Assembly: GCA_903813345.2 (NCBI GenBank)
Contig: CAIIXF020000002.1
Span: 33,868,109-33,932,108 of the forward strand
Reading direction: 5' to 3'
DNA length: 64,000 nt
DNA from: Owenia fusiformis
Lineage: Eukaryota; Annelida; Polychaeta; Sabellida; Oweniidae
A program made the translations under genes and the position numbers. The notes beneath the pieces were generated by a model, which saw only the letters and a list, made by a program, of their open reading frames with translations, was not told the origin of the DNA and ran no database searches. This document shows positions 1-12,500 of this stretch, in pieces (position 1 is the first letter of the stretch; the number at the start of each line of letters is the position of its first letter).

Positions 1-2879
1 TGGCATCATTCTGCTGACCCTCTGTTGGTGTCACAACCTGGCTGGATGAGCCCCCATCAGTGGCACTACCTGAACATGACATAATGAATGAACAATGATT
101 ATAAAAGTATAAGTCAAATTAATATCCATTTCGAAGCCAAGATAAAGGTTTCAATCTTATTCAGATTACAAAAAATTGTAACTTAATTTTTAATGACTAA
201 TAGTTTGAGCTCATATATTTTTTCCAAAATGACCACCTTAACATTTTTCAAGAATACCCAAAAGCTAATCACTTTGAGATGTTTATACAATAGAATCATC
301 CCTAAAAATTTGAAATCGATTCGTCAAATGATTCGCCTGAAAACTCGTAGACAAGACTTTGTAGATAAGATTTTATGATGAAAAATCCAAACTTATAAAT
401 ATACAAAGTATTAGACTTTCAGGGCTTTCAGGACTTTCAGGGCTTGCATTAATGGCGTCTCGTACATGTTAAGGACTCAAAAATAATTTGGAGGACGCAA
501 AAATTGAAAATATTTCCGTTTTTTGGACGCAAATTTTTTTTAGGTCAATACTTCAATGTGTTTACAACGATACATAACAAAAACAAAAAATTTTGATCTC
601 TCACCTTTATTTGAATCGTAAATAAGGCTCAACATGTTGAATATTTACAAATAATCATGATTCTCTCGAATTTTTTCGACTTTATTTATTTTTAGATTTG
701 AAACCATGACACGCCACAGTTTTACCTATTCAGAAACAAATATTAGGTTATTCATGAAATAAAAGGTATTCATTGTCGAATGAACGAACATGCATTTATT
801 CAGTCTGTACTTAACGTTTACTTCCGTTTTAAATTCGCGGCAAGAAATCAAAAACTGAAAATATGACAAGTAAGGTTAGAACATGCATTCCCGAATGGGA
901 AACAGAGTTCGATTGGTTATACAGCCAGTTAGGAAAAAAACTCCAATATTATTATCGGAATGAAGTGTGTCATTTGTACGCGATGTTCCAAAGGAAACAA
1001 ATTTGCCAGTTAATAAAAGTAACATTGGAAAGATGTTTTACTGACCTATTGTTGTGTTGAAGCAAAGACAATCATGTGACAAAATTAACTTCAAGGTGTT
1101 TTGGTAAAAAATGCTTTTAAAATAAAGTTATACCTCAAAACAGGCTAGAAATAGGGGACACACTTTTTTTCAAAGGACACACTTTTTTTTTAAAAAATTG
1201 CGTCCTTGGGACTCACAAATTTTCTAACCTAATTCAAGCGCTGGACTTTTCTTATGACATTCAAAATGGTTGCCTTGACTGAGCTAACAGGTCCAAAACA
1301 GGATTTTAGCATTGGACTTCAAAATGGCAGACAGGAAATACATATCAGAATGAAATTTTTTTTTCCACGTCTGTATGTACTCAAAAGTTATTCCTGAGAA
1401 TTTGAAGATGATACATGTATCTGTAGCGGTTTTGAAGAAAACTGTTTGACGTACATACAGACATTCTACCATGCCTACCAGGTACAGAGCGATGGTTGGG
1501 TTGGTCCTTGGCCCATGCTACACTCATAGGTTTGCTATGCATAGGCCACTTATCCATGTCTTCCACAGCCTTCCTAGCTTCCATCTGGGTGGCATAGCGA
1601 ACAAACCTAATAAAATAACATGCTACTTTACACAAACCTCATATATCATTTTAAAGCTTATAATCCAAAGCTACATTGATTTGGTTCAACTCACAAATGG
1701 TAGTGTTTGGCCAAAAATATAGTTCATTTAAGTATCCTTGAAATAGTCCTGAATGTTGTCAAAGAAAGGATGGATATTGAGTTCTATAAAGAGGATGTTG
1801 AGGGTAGATCTCCAAGGAAACTCTTCTAAAATGCCTTAAGGTTTATGAGGATTACAATGCCACATCCCTATTTGAAGTGCGTTTAAGGTCATGTATAAAA
1901 GGCATTGCAGAGACACACAGTGACTATTATTTTGGTGTAAAACTGACTTTAATTTTGGCCAAACACTAAATTTTTTTTTTAAAACTTAAATCACATATGT
2001 GAGTTGAACCATGATGATTGGCAAATCAATGTAGAGCTTTGGATGAGCTTTAAAATGATATATGACACATACTATGGAGACATTGGTATATGTCTGCCTA
2101 GGGGGGGGGGCATACTTTCGGGACACCCTGTACAATACTATGATTCACTTAGACTTGATTTGTCATTAAACCCAAAAATTATGAACTCCTTTAACATGAT
2201 TTAAGTTGAAATCTGGCATTTGGTATCAATAAACCTCAATAACAAACCAAATATCAAGGAGCAACTAAATTGTTCCTTCTAATAAACACTTTCTCTTTAA
2301 ACAATAAAAAAAACAGTTAAATTACAATAATCAAGTACTTTTAACTACTTACCCAAATGTAAAAGTATCACTTGGTTTGACAGTTTGTAAATGTATTTCT
2401 ACCACATTCCCACAGCCATTGAATAAAGTTAAAAGCTCTTTCTGAAAAAAATATTTAAAATACTGTATCGATCATTTTGTAAAATCAGTATAAAATTTGT
2501 TATATTGACCGGCATTTGTTTAGATACTAAGTTTAGATACAACATCATTAAAATGACAAGACCAGCTGAAAATCTCTAATTAGCCATGGATAAGGAACAA
2601 ATCTTTAAAGTTAATGGTGTCAGTTCAAATCATCAACTTTTGAAAAGATGGAAAATTTTTATCAACAATTAAATAAAGATTAAAGCCTCCAGACTCAGTC
2701 AACTCAAAATAGTTTCACTTGACCTGGAGTGAAATAAGACAATCGGTCCCATCAATCTATCATTTTCATTTACAGTATGTATTTTGTTTTTGTATACAGT
2801 TCACACATCATACCTTAGTGATGGTCTTTGGCAGATTACCCACATGGACACTGTACAAACGGTCCCTTTTTCTTTGCAT
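1..2879 (-). CDS. RRM-domain RNA-binding protein, 5' part of gene (partial)
   Basis: Four minus-strand exons: 2814-2879, 2353-2441, 1479-1606 and 1-69 (continues past the left edge). All junctions are GT-AG and all phases match (0, 2, 1). The protein starts MQRKRDRLYSVHVGNLPK and forms one RNA recognition motif: RNP2 is VHVGNL (residues about 11-16, exon 1). RNP1 is FTFGFVRYA, split between exons 2 and 3. The last strand, PMSVAWAKDQ, ends exon 3. Exon 4 is Ser/Thr/Gln-rich linker (begins SATDGGSSSQ). The ATG at 2879 has A at -3 and an in-frame TGA nine bases upstream, so I take it as the start, although an upstream coding exon using another acceptor is possible. The RRM fold should bind single-stranded RNA. 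The subfamily cannot be told from one domain. Introns 2 and 3 carry repeats. Confidence 0.72.
70..1478. other. RRM gene intron 3, no gene seen
   Basis: AT-rich intron of the RRM gene. Nothing coding is recognised; the short ORFs have no family features. The part next to exon 3 (about 1230-1475) is a reverse-oriented copy of an interspersed repeat found also in the hydrolase introns. Confidence 0.5.
1230..1475 (-). repeat. Interspersed repeat, family A (reverse copy)
   Basis: The reverse complement carries the same ordered blocks as 11200-11360: AAAACCGCTACAGATA, then a TTCAAATT block, then GCCATTTTGAAGTC. It abuts the donor of RRM exon 3. Family unknown; non-coding. Confidence 0.6.
1638..2131. 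mobile_element. Foldback element with mariner-like right end
   Basis: Arms at about 1638-1715 and 1945-2075 are inverted copies (ATATCATTTTAAAGCT and its complement, and the TTGGTTCAACTCACA block). The right end is GGGACACCCTG followed by TA, as in Tc1/mariner termini. The matching left terminus is missing. It lies in intron 2 of the RRM gene. Confidence 0.5.
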
Positions 2880-4050
2880 TTTTCACCCAGGTGTTCTCTA
2901 GGTTTGAATCCCAGTATATATTATATGGGAGCCTCCTTCAGATACTGTATGGGATAATTTTCTTGGATACAGGAGTACAGTTAGCTTTAGGTATGGCGTC
3001 TCTTCGATAGTGGAATCTTGGAAAGATAATAAATGTATGTAAATTACATAGCTAATGTTTCATGGTAGACAAAACTTACTTAGGCCCAAAGCCTTCTCTA
3101 TATTCCGACTCTGGGTGATTGTTTACAGCCACTCTGATATTCAATATTTGTAAATCACGGTGACACACACACAGTTGTTATGGCATGATTATGGGAAACA
3201 TACCTTTATATACACATTTGCAGAATATCAGCTTAAATCCCGGTTCTAATCGATTGTTATATATATTTTAATTTAGCGAAGTGGAATTTAATTTCAAAAT
3301 GGCCTCCATTTTTCTGCTGAATGAGCTGTATTATAAAATGGCAGATCTTTGAGTTTGAGGTTCTTTCTGAAAATAAATTTTAATATATCTTGATCCAGAG
3401 AAGCAACGCTTCAACTTAAATATGATTAATATTCTAGATTGCATACGAAATCAATGAAGTTACATCTAGCTGTAAGCTTAGAGACTCCTAATGAACAATC
3501 TACACAAATGGCCTCGAACTCAAAGTACCAGCCAATCAGCCAAACAACCTACCAAGCAACCAACCAAGCAACCAACCAATAAACCATCAAAACAATCATC
3601 GATATCATTTTTTTCCATTTTCATTTGAGTTACATTATCTCACAAAGACACCATAGGGCATATACAGCCACTTTTCAACATTCCATTTCAAAACGATAAT
3701 TTCATGCATCTTTTTGCGTATAGCAGTCGTTGTAGGCTGTCCTTTGTTAAAAATAATATACGTACAGGACTGAACCTTAGGAAACAAAGAACTCTAGTAA
3801 CTACCAAATTTTAACAGTGGAAGTGTCTTGAGGAAGAAATCGACTCTGGAGCTAATAATTTTGAGGTTAAAAATGTCGGTTTTTTGCATTTTAATCACTT
3901 CTTTACATATTCTTCTGATTTCTCAGCAAGTAGTGGTTGGATTGCTACCATTTTTGGGTAAACTTGCTCTGTAGGGTTGTTTGAATCAGCATGTCGATTA
4001 TTGAAAGGATTCCGTCTATGTCTATGTCAATAATCTGCAAAAGGCTAATA
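2880..4050. other. Intergenic, no gene seen
   Basis: AT-rich sequence with no ORF of recognisable family. It should hold the promoter and 5' UTR of the RRM gene, but no convincing promoter motif was found. An AACC-type microsatellite lies at 3535-3590. Confidence 0.4.
3535..3590. repeat. AACC-rich microsatellite
   Basis: Imperfect run of CAACCAAC/CAAGCAAC units, visible directly. Confidence 0.7.
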
Positions 4051-5840
4051 AGCTCATATGAAGCAGATAATATAATAGGCATAGCATGATGATTTAAAAC
4101 TACTTAGACTGTCACAGTCTAAGATGTCACCAGGTAGAGTGTTCCATTTAGCTATTGTCCTAGGGAAATAGCTAAATTTGTATGCATCCGTTCTAGTTGA
4201 TGGTTGTATGAACTTAGAAGGATGATACAACCTAGTGTTGGTATTGATCTGTTGGTGGAAGTATAAAGGCACGTCAATGGCTGCTAGGTTCTGCTTTCCT
4301 TTGTAAAAAAGGAAAACTCTAGCAGCCTCTCGACACTCTTTCAGTGGCCCCCACTGTAGGTCTTGAAGAGCTTTGGTGACGCAGCCTGGTTCCCTTGAGT
4401 GACATTTGGTTACAAACCTGGCTGCTCTTCTCTGTACCTGTTCCAACACACCCTATGCAGACAGAGCCTGTGGGAAATATTGGGTGCGGAGCAAATGAGC
4501 GGAGGGTGCGGAGCTAACGGTCATTTTTGAATTTAAATTTGGGATATTTCTGAAACTAAGCCGTTTTGGGACTTCAAATATACCAAGATATGTGTATTTG
4601 ACACCAAATATCAATACAATTGTGAAAATAGTAGCGCAATGTGCCTTAAACCTTTCCCAGACCTATATATTTTGAAATTATCCTTTTAATACTGAGTCCG
4701 CAGCATTCATAAAAAATGGTGTTCAAGGTACACCATCTATACAAATTATTTTTGCATCTTGGAAGCCAGGCAGTATCTGTGTGATTTTATAAAAATTCGG
4801 AAACGTTTTTCAGATATGAGCCCCCTCTAAATATTGGGTGCGGAGAAGCTCCATAAACGTACCTCCGCACCCAATATTTAGAGGGGGCTCATATCTGAAG
4901 AACATTTCCGATTTTTTATAAAATCACACAGATACTGCCTGGCTTCCAAGATGCAAAAATAATTTGCATGGGTAGTGTATCTTGAACACCATTTTTTATG
5001 AATGCTGGGGACGCAGTATTAAAAGGAAAGTCTCAAAATATATAGGTCTGGGAAACGTCAAAGGCATACTGCGTCGCTATAAAATGAATTGCACTACTAT
5101 TTTCACAATTTTATTGATATTTGGTGTCAAATACACATATCTTGGTATATTTGAAGTCCCAAAACGGCTTAGTTTCAGAAATATCCCAATTTTAAATTCA
5201 AAAATGACCGTTAGCTCCGCACCCTCCGCTCATTTGCGCCGCACCCAATATTTCCCACAGGCTCTGTCTGCATAGGGTGCAACATATCAATATCTTTTTG
5301 TCGGTATGGATCCCATGCCGAGCTGGCATACTCTAAATTAGGCGGGACAAGTGACTTATACGCCTGAGCCTTCACTTTTTCAGGGCACTGATGGAGGTTG
5401 CGCCTGAGGAATCCAAGCACCCTATTGGCTTTGGATACAATAGTTTGAATATGTATAGTCCGGCGTAAGTTATTTGTGATGTCAATACCTAGGTATGGGA
5501 TTTACCTTTGTGAATATTTAACACATAGCATTTTGATGGATGGAATTTCATTTGCCATGTTGATGCCCAGGAGACCAGTTTATCAAGATTCTCCTGTAGT
5601 GTTAATGCATCTTGCTTACTTTCGACTGTCGTGAATAAAAGGCTGTCATCAGCAAATAGTTTGAAACTGGCTTAGGATGATAGGTCATTGCCCATATCAT
5701 TGATATAAACAAGGAAAATGAGTGGTCCAAGAACTGTTCCTTGAGGAACTTCTGATTTTACTGGAGTTCTTGAACTTGATTCACCATCGAGCACAACCTG
5801 TTGTGATCTTCCTTACTCAAGTCTCTAGCCAATACTTGGC
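4050..5840 (-). mobile_element. Decayed non-LTR retrotransposon (LINE), RT and C-terminal part
   Basis: Minus-strand relic of a LINE reverse transcriptase of the jockey/CR1-like kind. From its 5' side it shows the [10 protein letters not shown] finger motif (about 5740-5760), the catalytic box as FADD (5645-5656), thumb-region matches (LGFLRRNL, YASSAWDPY) and the C-terminal VQRRAARFV...WNTLPGDI block that ends at 4054. A TAA at 5672-5674 and at least one frameshift near 5500 break it, and the endonuclease part is absent. A foldback element (4449-5279) splits the codons between DIDML and EQVQRR; removing it and one target repeat restores the frame there, so the LINE was older than that insertion. 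Confidence 0.8.
4449..5279. mobile_element. 831-bp foldback DNA element with 5-bp target duplication
   Basis: Near-perfect inverted arms of about 390-415 bp (4449-4845 and 4863-5279) around a spacer of about 18 bp. Termini are CACCCTATGCAGACAGAG and its complement. CAACA is repeated directly outside both ends (4444-4448 and 5280-5284), and the host LINE reading frame confirms the empty site. No transposase ORF, so it is non-autonomous. A 5-bp duplication with termini starting CAC is typical of Transib-like elements; that class is inferred. Confidence 0.85.
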
Positions 5841-6895
5841 TTGAGGGGATTTCATCTGGAATACTGTGAACTCAATTTGAAAAAAGCTGGCCGTGGTGTC
5901 ATAAATTTATTGAATATTTTAAAAATCGCCAGATAAATAAATCATTAATCAAAACGGACCCCGCTCGGCTCCTTGATGAGATATGACATGATTTCATCAG
6001 GATTTCGTTAAAATTAAAACAAAATGGCTCCAAGAAAAATGGCGATGTTCGAAAACTGGACGAAATGTCGTTAATGTCTGACATTAGTAACTGGCTGTAA
6101 ATTCTAAGTTAGCGATTCATAAGATGTGAACTAATACACTGATCACTTTATGTGTGTTTTGGAATTTTTGGTGAGGTAATAAGACCAAAACTCGCAATTC
6201 AAATTGTGATGTGGAAAAACCCAAAATGGCGGACATATTATTTCAAATTTTATGATTACGACATGAGCAGTTGTTCATGCGGTAATATATCTTTACTGGA
6301 AGGCCACGATACAGTGGACTTAGAAGAAGGTAAGATCTTCCCACCACAGGAACCTGTGCTTCCCACAAGCCAGGATCTGAATTAGTTCAAGTTATTATTG
6401 CGAATCTTTACTAGATATATCTAACAATCTTTTAGTAGAATTTCCAGGAAGCATCAACATTGACCTCCCGTAACTCTTCTTTGACCAGTACACACTCATC
6501 GGAGACTAAATAAAAATTAATGTGGGCGATAATAGAGTATTTTGTCATTCCAGTCAACTCTTAGATTGTTATGCCTTATTACAAATCACAAAGATATAAA
6601 TATGGATTATCGAATCATATCTCACCTTTTCATATGTTGTTCATCATCTAATCACAACCATACATCGCGTGGTTATCTATTTTTAAGTATTTTCACGCAA
6701 GGAGTTTTACTATTATTAGAAACACATTCCAATTCTTCCAGAATAAGTACATTTTTTACAATACTATCAAAATTATTTTTGACTTTTGAAGTCAATATTA
6801 TTTTAAGCATATTTTAAGCCAATATCTCCTATGAATAAGATCAAAATATATTGTAACAGCATATATTTTGTGATTGATTATATGGACTGTGTATA
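5841..6895. other. No gene seen
   Basis: AT-rich sequence. ORFs of 61-91 codons on both strands show no domain, conserved motif or splice context. Nothing supported. Confidence 0.35.
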
Positions 6896-6898
6896 GTA

Positions 6899-7508
6899 AA
6901 GGCCGTGTGTGGAGGCCCAACTGTTCTGGGCTACCCAAGTGGGGACCCAAGTGTTCCGACTCTTGCCCAACTGTTCTGACAACCCAAGTGTTCCGAGATC
7001 GCTTATTTTATCATATCTTATTATTCACGAGAGAGTTCAAAAAATAAAATTTTGCTGGAAAAATGCTAGAATGAAAAAAAGAGAGTCCTAAAATGTTGGC
7101 TCGTTGAAAGTTTTGACCCAGTTTTTAAAATCTAGGCCCATTTGTTCTAAAGGCCCATTTTCCAAAAATGAGGTACGTGTATGTTCCCGAAATTGATCAG
7201 ACCCAGCCTAATTATATTGATTTATTCTGTCTAAATATTCTATTGCTCAATCGGGTACCCTGTTAGTTTATATACATAAATGGAAAGCCTTTAATGTACG
7301 GAGGCAGCCACATTATAAGTGGTTTCATTAGCTTAATTCCAACAGTCATCTCTGTAGAAACCTAAAATTGATATTAGAAATTGAAAATCACCGTATCGAG
7401 TGTATTTGATAAAATGAAACCCAGGTACTTTTGGGCCAAGTCAGAATACTTCGGCAAGAGTCGGAATACTTGGGTAGCCCAGAACACTTGGAGCTTCACA
7501 GCCGTGTC
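6899..7508. mobile_element. Foldback/MITE-like element
   Basis: Inverted arms 6899-6990 and 7420-7508 share GTTCTGGGCTACCCAAGT and TTCCGACTCTTGCC in opposite orientation, about 610 bp overall. Short direct repeats of ACTGTTCTG/AAGTGTTCC occur in the arms. No transposase; target duplication unclear. Confidence 0.6.
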
Positions 7509-8300
7509 TATTTCACAAGGACTGTAGAGATTTTTTCCGAGCTACATGTAGCAGGTCAATATTTGGCTTAAAACCTTCTTTGACATACCTATTTTCTTAA
7601 AATGTATGGATAAACTATCAATTTCAGCAAGAAGTATAAGTTCAGTCCAAGCTTCTATAAAGGGAGTCCCACTTTTTTATTGGTTTAGTTTTAAGATTCA
7701 CCACGTTTCAAAAGGAATATCAGCTGAAAAAATGTTCATCCAGGGGGTTTCTTTGTAGATAATGAAAATATAATGTTAATCTTGATGAAATATCCAAACT
7801 TAAATATATTTTGACACTGGTCGATGATCATTGAATGACCCCCCCCCCCTGCACAAGTTGTTCAGCCGGAAAGTAACATAGTGGTAAAAAATTGCTATAC
7901 CTGCACATGTTATTTTCTGGTACAAAATTAAGTATGAAGGCATGTGCATATTTCCTTGCTTTTTCAGGAAAGTATCATTACATTGTCTACTTTTAGTAAA
8001 CATGGAAACAGGTCAATGTTAGCTCCTGTGTTGTCTGACCGTTTAAAAGACAATTTGGAAAAATAGAAAGCGTGCAATATCAGAATTTCCTGGAGTTCCC
8101 ATTGACATTCTTGCATCCTCCAATTTGGGAATCAGATCCACTATTTGGCAAAGAACGTTCGCTAAGAACGACTACCCAGAGTACATGTTCTGATGAAGGG
8201 CATAGAAAATACACCCGTACGTCTCTTAATCATAAATGATGTTCTGTAGCTCGCCATCCACATTAACTTCTATTCCAATGTACCAAGCACCATCATAAAC
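7509..8300. other. No gene seen
   Basis: AT-rich, contains a C9-10 run near 7841. No coding feature recognised. Confidence 0.35.
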
Positions 8301-8302
8301 TG

Positions 8303-8562
8303 CAAAAGTATAATTGAGACAGGCCACGGGAAAAGGGGTCTTATCACAGACTTTTTCAATAATTTGTTTTTTTGTTTATCTTAAAAAGAACAAAAAGACC
8401 TTTCAAATGAGCCATGACTTATGACTTAACGATTTTTCTTTGCATATATAGACCAAATTTAGCACATTTTCCTCTTAATCTTGGGCACGTTTTTGGCTCT
8501 GTAGCACAATTTTAATTTTTGTGATAAGACCGGTTTTCCCATGGCCAGGCTCAATTGTCAAT
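8303..8562. mobile_element. Short inverted-repeat element (MITE-like)
   Basis: About 45-bp imperfect inverted repeats at 8305-8347 and 8521-8562 (GGTCTTATCAC / GTGATAAGACC, CAATTGAGCC-type ends), 260 bp overall. No ORF of its own. Confidence 0.55.
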
Positions 8563-8814
8563 CATGTAACAGGTGCTTCATTATCATAGGGTTCGTCTGC
8601 GTCAGTGCTCTTACTCTGGGGTTCATTTTTTTGCACTTCACAAAACAAACGTTTTTAAGGGGGAGTTCTACTTTGATGGCATGTGTGTTTTTCCTTGTTC
8701 TTCAGGAAAAATTATCACATTATCTTCTTTTAATAAACTTGGTAAAACGTCATGGTAACCCAAGTGTTGTACAGAAACTTTGAGAAAACATTGGAAAATT
8801 GAAATGGAAGGTCA

Positions 8815-9085
8815 TTATTTCTGTTTCTAAAATGCTAGCATATAGTTTATACACGTTGGAGGTGGTTGTGATGCCTCGGTAATTGCCTAATTCTATACGA
8901 TCATTATCTTTATGAATGGGGTTAATGGTTCCTTCATACCAATCATCTGGGATAGTTTCCATAAGTTTGAAAAAGTTATTAATAAACAATTTTGAAATGG
9001 AAGATTACTAAGAGTCCCTGCCATTTTTCAAAAAATCTTTGGGAATATGATCATTGCCACTTGCCATTTTTCAAGTTGTTGACTT
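8815..9085 (-). mobile_element. LINE reverse transcriptase relic
   Basis: Minus-strand fragment with the RT N-terminal signatures ASGNDHIPKDFLKNG, then IPDDWYEGTINPIHK and NYRGITTTSNVYKL. Stops interrupt it and the catalytic box is missing. It is a different element from the LINE at 4050-5840. Confidence 0.7.
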
Positions 9086-9476
9086 TCCTCAAAACGCTTC
9101 GGATATGATAGACATTATATATGTATTTCTAGTAATCTTTTAGAAAGAAGACGACGTGATTTTAAAGACCGACAAAGCATGTTAATTGTTATTTTTATTT
9201 GGAACGTAATGTAATATTATGGGCGTTTTCTCATCATGATCCAAAGTGACTACCAAGAATAAAATTGGTCTTCTAACAAATTGGTGAGATATCTCACTTA
9301 TAGATATGACATTCAAGACCACGACGATGTTATGTTTTTCATCATGGTGAGTTTTGAACCGTGATTTAAACACATTCTAATCTCGACTTTGTAAGGGTAG
9401 GACTACTAGTCATTGGATTCCTAGTTTTTGATTTTATTTTCCTCTTCAAATTTTGCACCTTTTCATCTTTATGTAA
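9086..9476. other. No gene seen
   Basis: AT-rich flank beyond the 3' end of hydrolase copy 1. It does not match the 3' flanks of copies 2 and 3, so the duplication breakpoint lies close to the copy 1 stop codon. Confidence 0.4.
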
Positions 9477-9557
9477 AAGACCGACAGCCGACTACCGACC
9501 ACGTGTACCCAAATGTGGAGATTCGGACTGGTCGGTCGTCGGCGGTCGGTCTTTTTC
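9477..9557. repeat. Strong GC-rich hairpin
   Basis: Inverted arms AAAGACCGAC...CTACCGACCA and TGGTCGGTC...GTCGGTCTTT, about 27 bp each, only 17 bp downstream of the copy 1 stop codon on the minus strand. A third AAAGACCGAC stands at 9164. Could be part of the 3' UTR or a small foldback element. Confidence 0.6.
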
Positions 9558-9573
9558 GTAAACCTTAACTATA

Positions 9574-12500
9574 TTAACATGTTTTTCTATTCATCAGTTG
9601 TAGGATTGAAATCATCGTAAGTAATGCAATACTGTTCTTTTTCGCAAACTTAGTTGCCGAGCCACTTGGATCAGGTGTAGGGCAAGCAGGGTTCTGTGTC
9701 GGTACGATATCAACTGGGACATCAGCAAGTTTTAAGTCACGGATAAACGCTTGTGGATGTGAATCATCAATGTTCAAATAAACAGTATCAATATTTCCAG
9801 TTGCATTGTTCGTAGCAAATCTAGCCGGAAAATAATCATTTCGGTATTTATAAATACCCTCATATGACATCATAAACACACCTTGCGTTGCATCATAAGA
9901 ACAATGACCTTCAAAGAAAGGTCCGTATCTCATATAAAGTTTATTGATGGTAGCATTCAATGTAAATGTCACATTTCCGAATGCAAGATGTCCATAGGTG
10001 CCTTCATAGTCAACTAAAGGTCTCGGGGCCGTGTCGTTGTATACTGGCAGTACGGGATTTACTGAAGGCGGGCCAGGAGCCCAAGGTTCAGGAAATGTAC
10101 AAGCTGTCGTTTTGTTAAGCCAGGGGTCAAGGCCAAGTAGAATATCCGATACGTACATTCGTATCATCCTTACTGCTGTCCCACCATTATAAGAACCTGG
10201 GCCATTCAAGATTTGGAATACACCAGCCTGTTCTCTTTGAAAGATTCTGAAGTCTGATTGAAAACTGTGTATTCCACCAGGATGACCTATCATCTTAAAC
10301 CCTGAAATCAAACAGGATCAAAGGACTTGGATAATTCAATCAGTGTTATTATTCCAAATTTGCATTATTTTATTTAAATTTAAATTATCTATCAAATAGG
10401 AAAATGCACAACGAAAACAAAGTGTCAATGCTCCCCAATCAACCATTTAATCGAGCAAGCATTAATTTGGTTGATTATTCAAGCAAACAACCGTCTACTA
10501 TGACCCAATCACATATGTTCAAATATTCGAGCCGATAGATAAAATGTAGTCATTACTTAGTATGCCTTAATTAAATTACCTCTATAAAAATATGTGTCCA
10601 ATCCCAAATTATAGGAACTTTGGACAAAATCAATGGGGTATGTAGGTTTTGTCAAATCATTGCCCATACGGGATGGTTGTGACACTTGACCAAGATACAT
10701 CTCCTGTTAACAAAAACGAAAGAAAACCAAAACACTAAAAACAATATCTAGCAAAACCATACTACGCTTTTAGTTTCTGAAGGGATGTCGCAGGAAGCAG
10801 AGACATATATGTTTTATTTGTCTCTGCAGGAAGGGATCATCAAAAAACCACAATGGTGTTGGCCTTGAATACTCGTTATCCACTGTTTTAAGTGAACAGG
10901 AAAGTGTGTTCTATACAGTGTGTCCATATCAAAGGATAGACATTTGGTTCAATGTTAAAGGCGTATCATATTGTAGTCACTTATATTCTATGATTTATCA
11001 AAAGGTGTTGGATGAATATCTATTTAAAACTCGAATGGCATACTATGGAATGGCCAGTTTAGTAGTTCAACGAATAGATAATAAAGAAAGCTTTTAAAAT
11101 TTTTTAACTTTGCATCAATGAAGATTTCCCCCACGCCTTTTTATGTCCCCACCACATAGTGTGGGGCCATATTGTCGGCCTTGGCGCGTCCGTCTGTCTG
11201 TCTATCTGTCCGTCCGTACGTCCGGCAGTTTTCTCCAAAACCGCTACAGATATCACCTTCAAATTTTTAGGGATTACTTATGAGTGCATACAGAAGTTGA
11301 TGACAATTTTTTAACTCGATACCTACTTCCTGTCGGCCATTTTGAAGTCAAATGCTAAAATCCTTGTCTGCAAACTTTAAGAAAAACGGCTTCACAGTTG
11401 CTTTTAAAACGTTAAAATCTTGTTCAGCTCACTTCATTTTACATCTGATTAGGTTTTGGACCATTTTAAATGTCATGTCACCGTTTTGCCATTTAGAATG
11501 CCTTAAGAAAAATTAGCGCGCGATAATACTTTGTATCATATTGAATGTTGTTTTTGAGTTTTCATACTTAAATGTTTTAGTAGCTTTATAAATAATTTCA
11601 GGGGAACTTTGTTTTAAAAGCTTATGTTATTGTTAACAGTAGTTATCACTTTTTTGTCGGCCATTTTGGATTTTTCCGTCCTAAAATCTTGTCTGTAAAG
11701 TCTTGTCTACGCGTTTTCAGGTGAACCGTTTAGTAGATCAATTTCAAATTTTCAGGGATGATTCTTATTATGAAAATCTAGAACTGATTAGTTTTTTGAT
11801 ATTCTGGGTAAATGTCAAGGCAGCCATTTTGAATTCTCCATCCTAAAATCTTGTCTGTAAAGTCTGTAAACTGTTTGATGGATCAATTTAAGATTTACAG
11901 GGCTGGTTCTTAGTATGAAAATCTTGAACTGACTAATCTTTTGGCATTCTGAGTAAATTTTAAGGTGGCCATTTTGGATTTTCTGACTTCAAATTGTGTC
12001 GGTAGAGTCTTGTCTCCTCATTTTCAGGATAACAATTTGACTGGGTCACCCATTGGTGGGGACATTTTGTACACATTTGTGTTCTTGTTAGATAGTTGAA
12101 AAAGTTGAATCACGAAAAACGAGAATTATCGAGATTTCAATTGAAAGCTACTATTCTACGGTCGAGTGCACGCCGAAGCAGTAAGACGGAAGATCGAGTG
12201 GGTATGAAGGAAGACTTATAACAGTCAACATTTAACCACTGACCATAACAAACTGGACAATTTGATTGCATTCGGTCATGACAGAAATCAAAACGTTTCG
12301 TGTATCTTACATCTAGAATTTCGTGATCGATTAATTCCTCTCCATTATTAGTTTTCCCATGGTTGATATGAAACAGGAGCCACAAAGCCATGTCGTCTGC
12401 TGTAGATAAAATGGACCCCGCAGGACCTGCTGCAACAACCTCTCTGTAAGTAAAGCGTCATGGAACTGAATGTAACATGAACATATTGCAAAAGACTTGG

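Noticed and set aside
5211-5420. Separate small gene encoding LGFLRRNLHQCPEKVK
   Set aside because: Part of the LINE reverse transcriptase separated from its C-terminus by the foldback insertion.
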